The position numbers and the translations under genes were made by a program. This document shows, in pieces, positions 34,083 to 47,055 of a DNA stretch of 64,000 bases. The notes below the pieces were generated by a model. That model saw only the letters and a list, made by a program, of their open reading frames with translations. It ran no database searches and had not been told where the DNA came from. Positions within the stretch are counted from its first letter, which is position 1; each line of letters begins with the position of its first letter. The stretch lies in contig NC_081409.1 of NCBI RefSeq assembly GCF_030272615.1, positions 874,188,594-874,252,593 of the forward strand, read 5' to 3'. The stretch is from Cryptomeria japonica (lineage: Eukaryota > Streptophyta > Pinopsida > Cupressales > Cupressaceae).

Positions 34083-35762
34083 CTAGTTGGTATTATAAGG
34101 CATGTCATGCAATCTAGGGGGTCTATCTTGCCAGTTATAATGAGGTTTGTCATTTTTTTTTACCTTGGCAGTCAGATCCTTCATTGCAATAACCAACTTC
34201 TCTATCTTATCTTCCTCCTTAGCAACTTTATTAGGTTGTTGTTTTGCTTCTTGCCATAATCTACCATCTGTTCTTCTTCCTAACTTCTCGGATGCTTTTC
34301 TATTACTTTCTACATTTATGGCAATTCTAAAAGAATCTCTCAAGTTATGTGGATTCTTATCTCTTAGGATATAGGCCATCTTAGAATCAAATGCATTGTA
34401 GTAGGTATTTAAACACATGTTATCATCTAATCTCATCACCTGATATAATCTATGCATAGCCTTTTGGAATCTGGCATTGAAGTCAGTGACCATTTCATTA
34501 TCAGACTTCCTAATGTTATTGAATTCATTGAGCATGAAGCTCACATTAGTCTTATCACCATACTACTCTTGAAAACAATTTTTAAAATCCTCCCATGACC
34601 CTATGCTATTAACTGGAAGACCTTTGTACCAATCTCTTGCATCATCAACCAGGGATTGGACAAACAGTTTCATGATAACATCTTCATCCACTATCTCATA
34701 ATCGTTTATTAGGTCCCCAAAAGATTTTAGATGTTCCTCAACACTAATTGCATTGTTCACAGCAAATTTATGGAGTCTGTCTCTTAATTCAGTAGGAACA
34801 TGATTGGGACATCCTGGGATCCCATCAAAGAACAATTGTCTATATTGTTCTAAATTGATTGGTCTAATTTGAAAAGGGGTAATAGCATTATTGTTTCCCA
34901 TGGTTATTTTAACTTTTGGAATTGGAGACTGAGATACTTGGGTGTACTGAATATTCACAGGGATTTGACTCACTGAGGCTATATTAGTAAGCACTGTAGG
35001 TTGAATCTTAACTGGGGGAAGGGAAACTTGTTGAGGATCAGGCTTACTAAGGTCTTCTAATGGAAAAGTGATAGGGGGAGACTTTAAGTAACTAATTTTT
35101 CTTTTTACTTCTTGATTTACCGCTTCCAATTCAGCTTTCTCTAGTTCCATTTGGAGATCCTCTTTTTCTTTCCTCATTCTTTCCATTTCTCTCTCATGTG
35201 CTAACAACCTATGAGAAATCTCCTCTGCAGTTTTAGATTCAATTCCATTATCCACCCATTTTTGTTTTCCTTTATCCATGTTAGTCCTAGGAAGCTGAGA
35301 ATCACTAAATACTTCCCTGTTTGGTTGGACTACTGACCTATATGCTTTCTTGGCTTTGGGGATTAGAATTTCTCTGATCACAAGGCCTTCCTCATCACTC
35401 TTTTCTTTCTTCTTAGCTAGCACTTCAAGATCAGCTATTTGTCTAAGAAGCCTATCTCTCTCCATTAATTTAGCTTTGAATTCCTTCTCCTTATTTGCTT
35501 CCTTTTGGGCTCTTAGGGAGATTAGATGGTGAACTTTTTTATTCAGATCTTCAATTTCTTGGGATACTTTATCTTCATCAGGGAAATTTTCCTCAGAATC
35601 TGATATATTGACTTGATCTATGTCGATCAAACTAATGTTTCCATCAATTGTTCTAGGCACAGAGTGTCTAATTGCATTTGAACTAGTCCTATCTCTTGCA
35701 GAGACACTAACATGGGATAAATATTGATTTAAAACATGTGCATTATCAATATTTCCAAACAA
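34083..35762 (-). pseudogene. Gag of gypsy G
   Basis: Segments 35762-34563 and 34544-34083 read in one frame, interrupted by a TAG near 34,560. The first has a charged coiled-coil region (EISHRLLAHEREMERMRKEK) and the gag core ARDWYKGLPVNSIGSWEDF. The second continues with NEMVTDFNARFQKAMHRLY and ends in a Lys-rich tail. No CCHC knuckle is obvious up to 34083. Between it and 33935 a Cys/His-containing stretch (about 33,990-33,950) could be a remnant. It encodes the particle protein. Confidence 0.85.
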
Positions 35763-36183
35763 TCTAGAATGGAAGCCTAATATATCTTGTTCAAAATCTC
35801 TGGAAGAAGAATTAGACTTTGCATAAATAGGTCAATCAGGCATCTTACCAGTATTATTATTCTTTTGTACCCAAGCAACATTTGATGGCTCATGTAACAC
35901 TGATCTCTTCTGGCCCCTTTGTGACTACTCGGGCAAACCCTCTTGCAAAGTTTCACAAGGATGCTACTACATAAATGATCTGGTGTTTTTTTCTCCTTGC
36001 ATTACGCTTGTTTTCCTTTTAGCATGATTTATAATTCACAAGGACCGGTTCCAAGATAACAGAGTCGCCACCCACAAGAATATGGGAATTATGAAAACAA
36101 GGTTTAGAATAATACACAGGAATTCCACAAACACAATGATTTTCTTTACAACTTAAGCACAAATCTGCATCTGGATCCTTAAT
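35763..36183 (-). other. 5' leader of gypsy G
   Basis: Between primer site and gag. No supported gene; the next upstream frame breaks near 35,830. Confidence 0.5.
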
Positions 36184-36207
36184 GTGACTCTCCCAGCAGA
36201 GTCACCA
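36184..36207 (-). other. Primer binding site of gypsy G within an inverted repeat
   Basis: On minus TGGTGACTCTGCTGGG (36207-36192), seven bases from the LTR end. It resembles the TGGYGACTCTGCTGGGG-type sites of Tat/Ogre elements (a tRNA-Arg primer is usual there, from memory). GTGACTCT (36184-36191) and AGAGTCAC (36198-36205) are exact inverted repeats. Confidence 0.65.
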
Positions 36208-36214
36208 CTTTTGT

Positions 36215-39200
36215 TGTCTTCAAAATCTGATTCACTTCAACATCCTTATAATAAAATGATTAAACTCTATGTAGAAGAGATATTAAAGGGAAGGAAACTC
36301 TTAGGACAACATATGACAAGGTTTGATTTAACCTTCTACACTTTGGACCTACTCAAAGTCCAGGCGGGTATACCTTTGTGAACTAAATTCACAATTTCAA
36401 AAATAAATCCATAGTAAACCAGTCCAGAAAACCAGTGGATCTAATCACCCTAAAACTAACTGAAATAAAGGAATGAAAATTATACTCATATTCAGTATTT
36501 TGACCTACAAAACATGTAATAGACAACCGATCTATACCAGTGCCTTATCCAAGGTCACAGAGTCATCTAAATTCAAACAATACTCCCCAAACAAAATATC
36601 TTTACACATCCCATTGGCTCGGCTTTTGTTGATCCCTATATATGCCTGACACACACAAGAATTTATGCATACCAAATTAAACTATGCTCATCAAAATTCA
36701 AAGTATCCTACAGAGAATTTAATGGTAGAAATAATTCTTGCATATTTAATTCCCCTCCTGAAGAGAAAAGCTAAGAAAAATATCTACTGAAAGTTGCCTT
36801 ACAACCCTATTCAAACAAAATAACCCTGGATTATTCAGAATAAAACAGTAAACAATTGCAAACACATTTGAAGATGACACAAAATTTTTACTCAAAACCG
36901 ATGGTCTGTATATTGATATTATCTTCAAGAAAGTATTACAAAAACTTTTGAATATTCTCCATTAAACTTAGAAATGCTCAGATAAATTTCTACAGCGTTT
37001 TCTTACAATTCTTTGCGATCCTTTTTCTATTAGTCATGGTATCTATTTATAACAATATGGATGCACATAGCTTCAGACTTTCATAGGAGAATTTGTTACA
37101 ATCATTTCTTTTCTAGAAGAAGTTACAAAGCCTTTTACAAAAAAATAGTTACAAGTCCTTTTCGACCTCTGTAGCTTTTTCTACTTGTTGTCCGGTTGCA
37201 ACCTCTTCTAACTGTTCAGGAGTGCCCTCTAACAGCTCTACATCCTGGATGGCATATTTTCTTATCCATTTATTATACACATCATCAGTTGGCCACGCGA
37301 AATTAATCACTTTTGCCTTAGCCTTAGTCAACCTTTTCCAGGAATTTCTCATCTTGTTGACTTCTGAATTGAGAAAACCATAATGAGATTTGATTTTCTC
37401 TATCTCCTGAATTGTCACAGTAAAGAAAGAAGCATCATCTAAATCAAAAATTCCTTTTATTCTAGCTGACAGTTTGGCCTCTAATTCCTTAAGCCACACT
37501 TGCTTGTCCTTCAGTTGATCTGGGCTGACAAAAACTCCTAGGAGCAATTCAAAACCCTGATCAGCATACTCCTTTTTGTACAAGTTGATTTTCCTGTCAG
37601 CATTGTTCACCCCTTCTGCTAATTTTACTAAGTCCTTGGTGGTGTCACAAGTGGATTTGATGATAGGATTGGCCCCTGCTTCATTGTAAGATACACAAAT
37701 AAGCTCCAAGTCCCGCTCTCTAGGATTCCACTTGTCAAAAATAGGTGTCAAAATGGCCTTATCTCCATTAAGCTCATTCCACATATCCAAAATCTTGCTT
37801 ATGTTATTATATAACAATGACGCACTCATTGTATCTACAAAACTTCAAATAGTAGCCCTTACTCTTTCCTCATATTTCTTTGCATACAAGGCCTGAGCCT
37901 GTTTTAAATTCTCTAACTCTTGGGGACTAATCTCAATCATTTGGGAGGTAGAAGGTGCTGGAGATGGTGGGAACTCAATGATGGGGCTGCTAGGTGGAGG
38001 TCTAGCAGGAGAAGAGGAGATCATTAGTGTTGAAGACTCACCTTGATGGTACTGTCCTATCAACTAGCTTTGGAGGTTAGTAATGATTCTATCTTTACCT
38101 CTTACCTCTTCCTTAGCACTATTATAAGCCTTTAAAATTGTCTCCAACTTGACTTGGAGGTCTCCTTTTTCCTTAGCCTCCCTTTCTGCTACTACAACAC
38201 TAAATTTTGCAGTCTCTTACATAGTGCTAGCAGCTTCTACCACCCCTATGTTCTGCACTCTCTTCACTATCATTCCACCAAGGTAGCTTGACCCTGGGGT
38301 ATCTTTACTTCTTGTATTCTCATCTCTCTTGAGAGACCACATGATGAATGCAGCATTATCTTTACTAAAATTGATTCTCTCCATGGGCTTGGTTTCTTTT
38401 CTCACTACCTCCAATACCAGGGCATCTGCTATGTCCCACTTAGGGAGAATGAGCACTCCAGCTTGTGCCACCATATCTCTTCCTCGCTCAGGAGTGATGG
38501 TCTTAAACTCATCCATCATTTCTTGCTTTATTTCCTCCTCCACCAGAGCTGGATCTTTGTGAGGCTGCTCACCTTTTCTCTTCTCACATCTAGCATTATA
38601 TTTGTCTATATTTTGCTTCCATACAAACTGCATAAATACTCCTAATGTAACAAAATTGTTGTCAGCCAAGAAGTCATAACTAGCCTGCTTATTCTTAGGA
38701 TCCCAGTCCTGGCCCTTAAATTCATTGGTAGTGATGTTCATTTCAGCAGCAAGGGGCTCTTCTGACATTTCCTCTTCTACTTCATCATAAGTGTAGGCTA
38801 TTTCTCCTAGACTGCCTAACTGTATCAATTGTTTAGCTATTGCATGTTCATCTCCTATATGAATAGGGGATTGGGATGGAGAGTACAAGGGTGTATCAGA
38901 TTGTACTTCTTTTCCTACTCTCTACTTCTTTGGGCTCTCTTGGATGTCAATGACATCTTGTATCTTCCTCTTTCCTTTGGAGGTAGAGGGCTCCCCTGTG
39001 GTAGGCATCAACACACTATAATTAGATTTCTTGTGCAATGTATAGTCACCAGGAGGGATTGCTCTGGTGGAGGTAGACCTACCTAGAACCATTCTTGCCT
39101 TTTAAGGGTTACTTTTAATCAAAGCCTCCCTCTTTTCTTTCAAAGTCTGCATTACATCCTCAAAGCAAACAATTAGGAACTTTATTTTCTCCTCAAAAGG

Positions 39201-42200
39201 GAAAAAGCTAGATAATGGGTTATAGCTGGCATCAAACTGATGTACAAAATCTAAGGCTTTCTTATAAGACACCCATTTTTCCTTCCTCATCTCCTGCTCA
39301 TCTAGATCAAACTCATTTCTAATGAGGTCTTCAAGAAACTGGAATTGATGGGGTCTACCTCTGCACACTGCTTTCTTTCTAAACATGCCATTGAAGAAGT
39401 CTTCTGGATCGGCACACCTGGATATTGCAGTTGACAATGATAATGTTTGAGAAAGTCTTCAAAATAGTTCCAACCTCCCTTGGTTATTATAAATTAATGG
39501 GCTATGGTAACCATAGGGAAAATAGTCCCTTTACCCCTACCTGTCAGCTCTGCCTCTTGTACACTACCAATCTATCTGAGGACTTCTACAATTCCCACTT
39601 TGAGAGGGACCTGATAGAGCAACAAGAATGGAGTGCCTCTGAAACCAAAAACTCTAAAAACTATTGAGACTGGGTATAACTAAATATCACCCCAATTATG
39701 AACAATCTTTATACTTTCTACAAATTCTTTTTGTCTAACAAATTCCAAAAGAACCTTGGGGATTCTTGGGTTTTTTGAGCAGAGGAGAGTCCTAATCTTT
39801 GATACAAAATATTTATCAAGTTTTAAGAAACTGGCATCATCTCTATCCCATGACAGCACAGTACTCCATAGTTGTACTAACATCTTTTCTCCCTCTTTCT
39901 CTTTTATGAGGTCCAGTCCACTTCCAAAGTAATCACCACCTTTGAACAAAAATAGATGCATAAGGAGTGAATACCATCTAAAAGACCTATCCACCTTCCC
40001 ATTTTTTATTCCTACCAACCCTCTATGGATAGCATCAGTAATGAAAGAAGCATAATCAAATGTTATTGCAAGAGAAGGATTCAAAATCTGAGCAATCATT
40101 AGGAAGTAGTGATTGGGCATATTTGCCTTGGCATCTTCTCCCAAAATCTGGCAAAGTGACCAATACATTCCCTTAGCCCTAAGGGTGAACAGATTCAATG
40201 AGAAGGGCTCTTCAGTGTTGGGTCCTACAACTGTCAACCCACCTATCTTTACAAAAAATTCCTTAAGAGGCCCATTTCTAAGGTGGTTCCTCTGTGCACT
40301 TTATACTTGAGCTAATGATTTGAAGTTAATGGGTTCCAGAAAATTGGTAAACTCATTAAGCCCAAAAGCACTTTTGGATTCCTCATTATTGATTTCAATA
40401 AGGGCTTTCCCATTTATGTCCCTAATGCTGCTTGTGACTGGATCATAATTATGTGCAATTTGAGTCAATAATCCATATCCATGAATACTCCTGGAACTAC
40501 CAACTTCCCTACATCTAACTCCCAGATGCTATTCTACAGGGCTGGAGAATTTTTCATTCCGAATCCAACTTTGAATAACCCCAACCTAGACAACCCAACC
40601 CGTGGATCTCTCAACCAGTTACCCTTATCATACAACCCTTCTCCTATTTTCAAACGAGGAGCTCCTGGCACTAATTCTTCAACTTTTGATGCCTGATTAG
40701 TTGACAACGTCAATTGCTCAAGAAAATCATCACAAATGGCCCTCTCCTGATAATTAACTTTTGCCGTAAGATTCTCTCTTAGGTGCCATTTTGAAATATG
40801 CAAGCAATTAAACTATTACCCCTACTGATTTTTGTGACAAATCAAGATCTTAATTAAAACACCACAGAGAAATTGCCACACAAGAGTACCAGAAAACCTG
40901 CTTTTAGCTCGAAGGAATCCGCTGTGCAACTAAATTGACTTGCTCTATAATTGAAGAAAATAGTTCTGTATCTGCTACTCTGCAATAATTTTTTTGAATG
41001 ATACCTTTACTTAATCGACAGGAGATCATATATGGTACCCAGGGTCTTAACTATGACATTGATACCGCATGCTTTGGCCATCCCTTCATAATTGAATTCC
41101 TGAGAGAATTCAAATTTTTTGCTCCAACGAGTCACAAGATTCCTGCATATTCTTTCCTTTCACTCTTTCACTGTTTCGCGAAGCATAACCTTCAAGCAAT
41201 TTTGTTAAACAAAATCACGCCAACCGTCTGATCAAAAGAAACCTGATCGACCTTTACACTGACTTAATAGTCTTGTCTTCGCACTGGGCCCCACCTCCTT
41301 TTCACCATTTCGCAAGCTTTATCCTACGAGCACTTCTCCTTTGCGAAGTCGCACTAGGAATTGGATGGAACTCTAACTGCTCGACATTTAACTCTTACCA
41401 TAACCATCGACATCTTCATTAACCGTGCCTTTACCTTGACTGCTAGTGATCTTTCACTATTTCGTGAAGCTTAAAAAACTTTCAACTTCAGGCCATGAAA
41501 CAATGCGAAGCATTGGATCAGATCAGAGATGACCATCCTTTAAGGGAGACCTTTATGCTTGCTTTACTTATGCTACTTTCTCATTGGTTACTGACTACCA
41601 CGCGACACTCAACCATTAGATTTAGAAAACCGTTTAAGCCTAGTTCAACATCAGCCACGTGTCTCTCCCTTTTACCACCGGTTACACCTTGGCGGGCCCT
41701 CAACTTCTTCTAAAACCATGTGTCCATGGACACGTCACCATCTAGCATGACACCTAGATACCTTCTCTTCTTTTTGCTATTTCGCGCAGCATATCCTTCA
41801 GTTGGTTCGCAACCATGAAACAGTGTGAGCCCTTGGATCAAAATGGAGTTGATCCTCTTTTAACCTCATGCTTTATCTGTCTTTGGGGCCAAAAAACCTT
41901 TTCGCCATTTCATGGGGCATAAAACATGAGCATTTTATCTTTGTGAATTCACGCGGGTCATTAGATTATTTTTGACTTGCTCGATGCTTAACAATCTTAA
42001 TTGAATCCGACAGACGTGGGCCCTCTGACTCAACTTGAAACACCTGGCATCTAGTCACTTTTAAACTAACATGTTAGTCTTTCATTTGTTGGGAGAAGAC
42101 ACTGGGTTCCACCTCATCCTTGCCACCTGTATCTGCCAGGTCACTTCTTATCCTGCAGCATAACTCACCTCTAGGACCCACCTTTTAACCCTTAGACCCG

Positions 42201-42952
42201 CCTTGCTGACTATTATGGCCTCTGCCACGTGCCATCATCTTATTCACCCTCTCAAACAAATGGAATGCCTGCTTGGAGCACCACATCATTTCGCTACTTC
42301 GTGAAAGCTAACTATTGAGCATCTTCATCCTGCAAAATAGCTCGAACCATCGGATTAGATTGGACTTGATCACCCTTTATTCATTTAGAAAGTCTTCACT
42401 ACAGGGTCCCACCAGACGCTTTCACCATTTCATGAAAGGCATTTCACTTGCAAGTTCATGCTGTGAAATAACGCTAGCCATTGGATCTTGGACGAGATGA
42501 AGCCTCTTTAAACTGGACCAAAAGCGCCATTTAGAATGCTTCTCCCTTTCGCCATTTTGTGAGTCTTAAACCACGTGCAACTTTGCCTAACGAAATAGCG
42601 AAAACCATAGATCTACCTGAGAACTATGCACAACTTACTAGGCCCGACAAGATTAGGAAGAAAAGACATAAGGCATAAATTTTTCAATTAATTCGACAAC
42701 CGCCTAGGCAAATGACAAGGGGGGGGACACCTCCCATGACCCCAAGACCCATTACTTAAGTGGATAAAGTAACAAAGGAATAGAAACTAGAGGGTTTTTT
42801 TTTTGATAAAACATTGAACGATTTAAAATTAAAACCCTAAACCCATAGGACCTAACACAGAGCTGAAGCAATTGATAACATGTCTAATTCAAAATTTCAA
42901 AAACTTAGTCAATTATGGGAAAGGAAAACCCATTTTTTAAACAGTGATAACA
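36215..42952 (-). repeat. 5' LTR of gypsy G (6738 bp)
   Basis: Collinear with 22344-29070. TG...CA ends on both sides (TGTCTTC on +, GATAACA at 42952). Divergence from the other LTR is uneven: several percent over most of it, but only about a dozen differences over 38,890-40,660. Confidence 0.95.
37149..40789 (-). pseudogene. LTR-encoded accessory protein, copy 2
   Basis: Second copy of the frame at 23270-26907, with the same domain order. Open segments: 40803-40534, 40237-39680, 39437-39102, 38888-38217, 38063-37845 and 37829-37149. Lesions differ from copy 1: a one-base frameshift just after the ATG (40789), a TAG near 40,535 where copy 1 has CAG, and a stop near 39,100. It lacks the copy 1 stops near 26,815 and 24,905. 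Both copies share frame changes near the 26,595 and 25,556-25,811 positions of copy 1. The last ~230 residues (37829-37149) are fully open. Function unknown. Confidence 0.6.
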
Positions 42953-42957
42953 CAATC

Positions 42958-43520
42958 ATTTAATCATAGCTAGCTCATTAGCTTCCTTGATTAAATAATG
43001 TTTTTATTCATTCAATGCATTCTGTTACTACTCGGTTGCAACTCAGTAAATACTAAACTTCACTCGATAGACATTTTGCCTTCATTAACCGATAGCGATA
43101 ACCTTAGGGTTTACTGACTAGGTTCCTTAGGGTTTACCGACTAGGTTCTTTGCTCGGTAACGTAGTATAGTATTAATCTTACAATTAATAACATATGTAG
43201 GATATCAAAACAATCTAAACATCATGATCTCATCATTGTCTAACTCAGTAATAGTTGCCCATTGAATAACTTATTTCTCCCCTTATTCATCACATTCTTT
43301 CTGTGTCTTTTACCGACATCTTTATACTCATCAAATCATACTTTTTAAGATATGGCAACATCATACTGAATTAGAAAATCAATTTATTGACATCAATGAC
43401 AAAATAATAATATTAAGACAGTAAACATCCTTAATCAGTTATATCCATAATCATCAACAACCTTCTCAATATCCTTATTGAAATACCAACAATCTCTTCT
43501 TGTGAGTTATAATGCCAACA
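42958..43520 (-). repeat. 5' LTR of copia B, right part
   Basis: Resumes the LTR interrupted at 22340 (ATTTAATCATAGC...) and ends AATGCCAACA at 43520, followed by the B duplication GACTT and copia A integrase. Confidence 0.9.
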
Positions 43521-44640
43521 GACTTGTCTTTTAATACCAGGATCATTGCAGAATAAGTTGAACTCATCAGATGTGAATTGTCCTCCTCTGTTTGATCTAA
43601 GACATTTCATTTGTCTTCCTGTTTCATTTTCAACTCTTGCCTTGTACCATTTAAACATTTGAAAAGCTTCTGATTTTTCTTTTAAAAACATTACTGACAT
43701 CATCCTTGAGTAATCATCCACAAATAATATGAAATATTTATCATCATAATAGTTTTGAACTTTCATAGGACCACAAATATCAATATGCACAAGATCTAAA
43801 ATTCCCTTAGAAGTGTAGGACTTACTTGTAAAGCTTGATCTTGTCATCTTACCCATCTGGCATCCTCGACACATAGCATTCTCAGGTTTCTCAAGACTCG
43901 ATAGACCTCTTACTCTATGCTTCTTGCTTATTTTGATCAGATTATGAAAATTTACATGACAAAACCTTTTAAGCCATAACCAAGTATCATCTATCTTTGC
44001 ATATAGACACTTATTCCGAGTTGAGTCAAGGTGAAATGTGTTACCTTTTGTTTGTGTCCCAGTAGCAGCTAACTTTCCATGCTTGTCATGAACTTTGACA
44101 ATTCCTTTCTGAAATTCTATTCGGTAACCTGTGTTGTTTAGCTGTACTACACTCAACAAACTGTATTTCAAACCTTCAACCCAATAAACTTCATTGCATT
44201 TTGCATTGTCAAGAAGTGTTATAGATCCTTTACCTCTTACTGGACATGGTGCATCATTACCAAATCTTACATAGCCTCCATCATAGTCTTCTAATATAAC
44301 AAACTTATGTTTATCACCTGTCATGTGATGTGAGCATCCACTATCTATGATCCAAGAATCATTAGTATATATATGATATATTAAAGCTTTTTCTTCATAT
44401 CTTTCTTCATCTGATCCATCTTTGATAGCCACATAAAAAACTTCCTCTATATCAGTTTCATCTGATTTATCATCATTAGATTCCTTATCAGCTATTAGGC
44501 ATGTCTTTTTTTCTCTTCTTCTGAAGTGTCAGTGTCCTCTGTAATGATTATCTTTTTGTTTGTCATCTCGGTAATCTCTCTTTTCACTTGATTCTCTGTC
44601 AGGACAGTTTGAGGCCATATGTCATATCTTATCACAATTG
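43521..44640 (-). pseudogene. Protease, pre-integrase and N-terminal integrase of copia A
   Basis: The frame 44432-43431 contains SWIIDSGCSHHMTGDKHKF (intact protease triad), WLWLKRFCHVNFHNL (pre-integrase), LVHIDICGPM (first integrase Asp), FVDDYSRMM and LRSNRGGQF, where the second catalytic Asp is Asn. It then runs into the B LTR below 43521, so its last residues are chimeric. The zinc knuckle (about 44,590-44,650) is interrupted by a stop in place of Gly. Confidence 0.9.
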
Positions 44641-44647
44641 AAGCATT

Positions 44648-45493
44648 TCAAAGGCATTTTCCTTTATACTTACCTTTGCCTCTCGATAACCTTCTAGCTA
44701 ATAGTGCTTCAAACTCTTCTTGCTTCTTGATTTTCTCATACAGTTTGTGCACTTTTTCCATGTTCTTGCAAAATCTCTCACTTGCTCCACTGTGATCCCC
44801 TTCAGTGTACTTACTCATTCTATCATTGTAATCATCAGATTCATCAATATCAAAAGAACTAAATGTAGACTCAACTTTATTTACCGATGACCCACTGTTA
44901 TCAAAGTTACTTAACTCAAATGCATGTATCTTACCGATGGTAGCATCTAAAGAAATTAGGATATTGGGTATAGACCTCAATTCATTGATTGCAGAGACTC
45001 AGATTGCATAAGCTGGTAGAAGAGTTCTTAACAACTTACTTGTTATATCCTTTTCTTCAATAGTTCCACCTGCTCCTTTGATTTGATTGACAATCTCCTT
45101 TAATCTTGCATTGTACTTTGTTATGTTCTCAGCTTCATTCATCCTCATAGATTCAAGTTTTCCTCTTAGACTATCCACTTTTGCCCTTTGAACATGTTCA
45201 TCTCCACCATACATAGATATGAGCTTATCCCACATTGCCTTTGCATCATTGCAGCCTTCTAGATCATTAAACTCTAAGTCGGTCAATGCAAATGTTATTT
45301 CAATAATTGCTTGGATATGTTCTTGCTTTGCCTTTATCTCTTCCATTGTCAATGGATAGGTGCTCGGTGTAATGAAATCATTCTCCAGATAATATACAAC
45401 ATATTCTCCAACTCTTGATAGGTGCAGCTTCATCCTTTTCTGCCATGTAGAGAAACTTGACTTGTTCAGCTTCGGTGCATCCCTCTTATACAT
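44648..45493 (-). pseudogene. Gag of copia A
   Basis: Segments 45493-44999 and 44980-44648, parallel to the B gag at 20473-21318. FSTWQKRMKLHLS, W-D-K-L-I-S-M-Y-G-G and E-I-V-N-Q-I-K-G-A-G are kept. A TGA near 44,997 splits them. The ATG at 45493 corresponds to that of B. Confidence 0.9.
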
Positions 45494-45544
45494 CTTTGGA
45501 TCTTTGCCTCAAGTACCTTTAAAATTTTCTTTCAGAGTCCAAAA

Positions 45545-45555
45545 CTCTAATACCA
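45545..45555 (-). other. Primer binding site of copia A (decayed)
   Basis: TGGTATTAGAG on minus, two bases from the LTR end. It differs from the initiator tRNA-Met complement by a C-to-T change. Confidence 0.8.
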
Positions 45556-45557
45556 AT

Positions 45558-47055
45558 TGATAGTTCAGATACTAAATGTTTAGTACAGATGCCAAGCTAA
45601 CAAGATGAGAGGGGGGGGTGAATCTTACAAACTTAATCTTCCATAAAATCAACAGATTCAATCTCGGTAACCTTATCAGAATAACTGTAAAGCATGCAAA
45701 CTCATAAATAGATAAGATCACAAAACATATAACATGAGATTTAACGTGGAAACCAAAATAGGGAAAAACCACTGTGGGATTTTGGACCCACTAAGAAATA
45801 TACTCTTCTAGAGTATGCTCGGTTAAAAGCAAATCCTGTTAAAGATTACAAACACATTGCTAGATGTGACCCGGTTAAGGGATTTCCCTCAGATCTGTTA
45901 GGATCTTCACCTTGTTAAAGGATTTCAAACACTCAATAATAATTTCACCTTGCTAGAGGGTTTTACAAATAAGACTGTTAAGTCCACTCAGTTAAGAGAT
46001 TTTTTGTCACTTTACAAAATAACAGTAATAAAAATATATCTGCAACTTCACATCTAAAAATGCTAAAGTAGATTCTTATTTTCTCAATACAATCTAGTCA
46101 TGGGACTTATCTTGTCCTTCTGCTGGGCTCTATAGTTTGTTATCAAAATAGGTCTTCAAGCTTCAGTGCTCGGTAATCACTATGTAGCATCCATGTGCTT
46201 ACACTTGCCTGCATGCATTGTTTATCAACAGTTCCTTATTTATAAACAATTTTCCAATCTCTTAATCTCCTTGATCACATTTCCCATGATCAATCATAGC
46301 CATCAGATCTTCAAACTTGACCAGGTTCAATGTATCCTTCGATCTGAAAACGTTTTACCCCACCTTGGAACTTGTATACATTTCTTGGAACTTGTGCTAG
46401 GGTATTGCGGTTCAATCTGAGCTGTAGATCTTCCTGCCGATTTTCCTTTGCCATAGATTCTTTAACAAACTTCATGCACGACATACCAATCATTTAATTA
46501 GTTCCAACTCATTAGCTTCCTTCATTAAATAACACTTTTAATCATTTAATGCATTCTGTTACGGCTCAGTTGCAACTCAGTAAATACTAATCTTCACTCG
46601 GTAGACATTCTACCTTCATTAACCAATAGCTATAACCTTAGGGTTTACCGACTAGGTTCCTTAGGTTTTACCGACTAGGTTCTTTGCTCGGTAACGTAGT
46701 ATAGTATTAACCTTACAAACAATAGCATATGTAGGATATCAAAAAACAATCTAAACATTATGATCTCATCATTGTCTAACTCGATAATAGTTGACCATTG
46801 AATAACTTATTTCTCCCCTTATTCATCACATTTTTTCTGTGTCTTTTACCAACATCTTGACTCTCTTCAAAACATACTTCTTAAGATATGGCAACATCAT
46901 ACTAAATTAGAAAATCAATTTCTTGACATCAATGACAAAATAATAGTATTAAGACAGTAAACATCCTTAATCAGTTAAATCGATAATCATCAACAACCTT
47001 CTCAATATCCTTATTGAAATGCCAACAATCTCTCATTGTAATTGGAATGCCAACA
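45558..47055 (-). repeat. 5' LTR of copia A (1498 bp)
   Basis: Collinear with 11316-12831. Starts TGATAGTTCAGATAC on + and ends GGAATGCCAACA at 47055, followed by the duplication AACTT and the element C gag. Confidence 0.9.

Larger units (their letters stand above)
22344..42952 (-). mobile_element. Ty3/gypsy element G with ~6.7-kb LTRs
   Basis: Two long direct repeats, 22344-29070 and 36215-42952, flank a 7.1-kb internal region with gag, protease, RNase H-like domain, RT/RNase H and integrase on minus. CAATC lies at 22336-22340 and 42953-42957, and the host LTR of copia B resumes exactly after it. Three extra T (22341-22343) sit between the left duplication and the TG end. Domain content, in particular the extra RNase H, points to the Tat/Ogre group. 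LTRs this long are at the upper extreme for plant gypsy elements. Confidence 0.9.
15377..43520 (-). mobile_element. Ty1/copia element B, inserted in integrase of A
   Basis: Same family as A. LTRs are 15377-16870 and 21383-22340 plus 42958-43520, the latter split by gypsy element G. Exact 5-bp duplication GACTT at 15372-15376 and 43521-43525, rejoining the A integrase. Internal order on minus: primer site 21380-21369, gag, protease, integrase, RT, RNase H, polypurine tract. Confidence 0.9.
11316..47055 (-). mobile_element. Ty1/copia element A, split by nested insertions
   Basis: LTRs at 11316-12831 and 45558-47055 end in TGATAGTT...GCCAACA on + and are flanked by an exact 5-bp duplication, AACTT (11311-11315 and 47056-47060). 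On minus the internal order is primer site, gag, protease, integrase, RT, RNase H, polypurine tract, as in Ty1/copia. Element B interrupts the integrase between 15376 and 43521. The element is broken by many stops. It is inserted in the gag of element C. Confidence 0.9.

Noticed and set aside
22344-42952. Segmental duplication or assembly duplicate instead of LTRs
   Set aside because: The two copies have TG...CA type ends, flank a gypsy internal region with a primer site, are bordered by CAATC at both ends, and differ at many sites.
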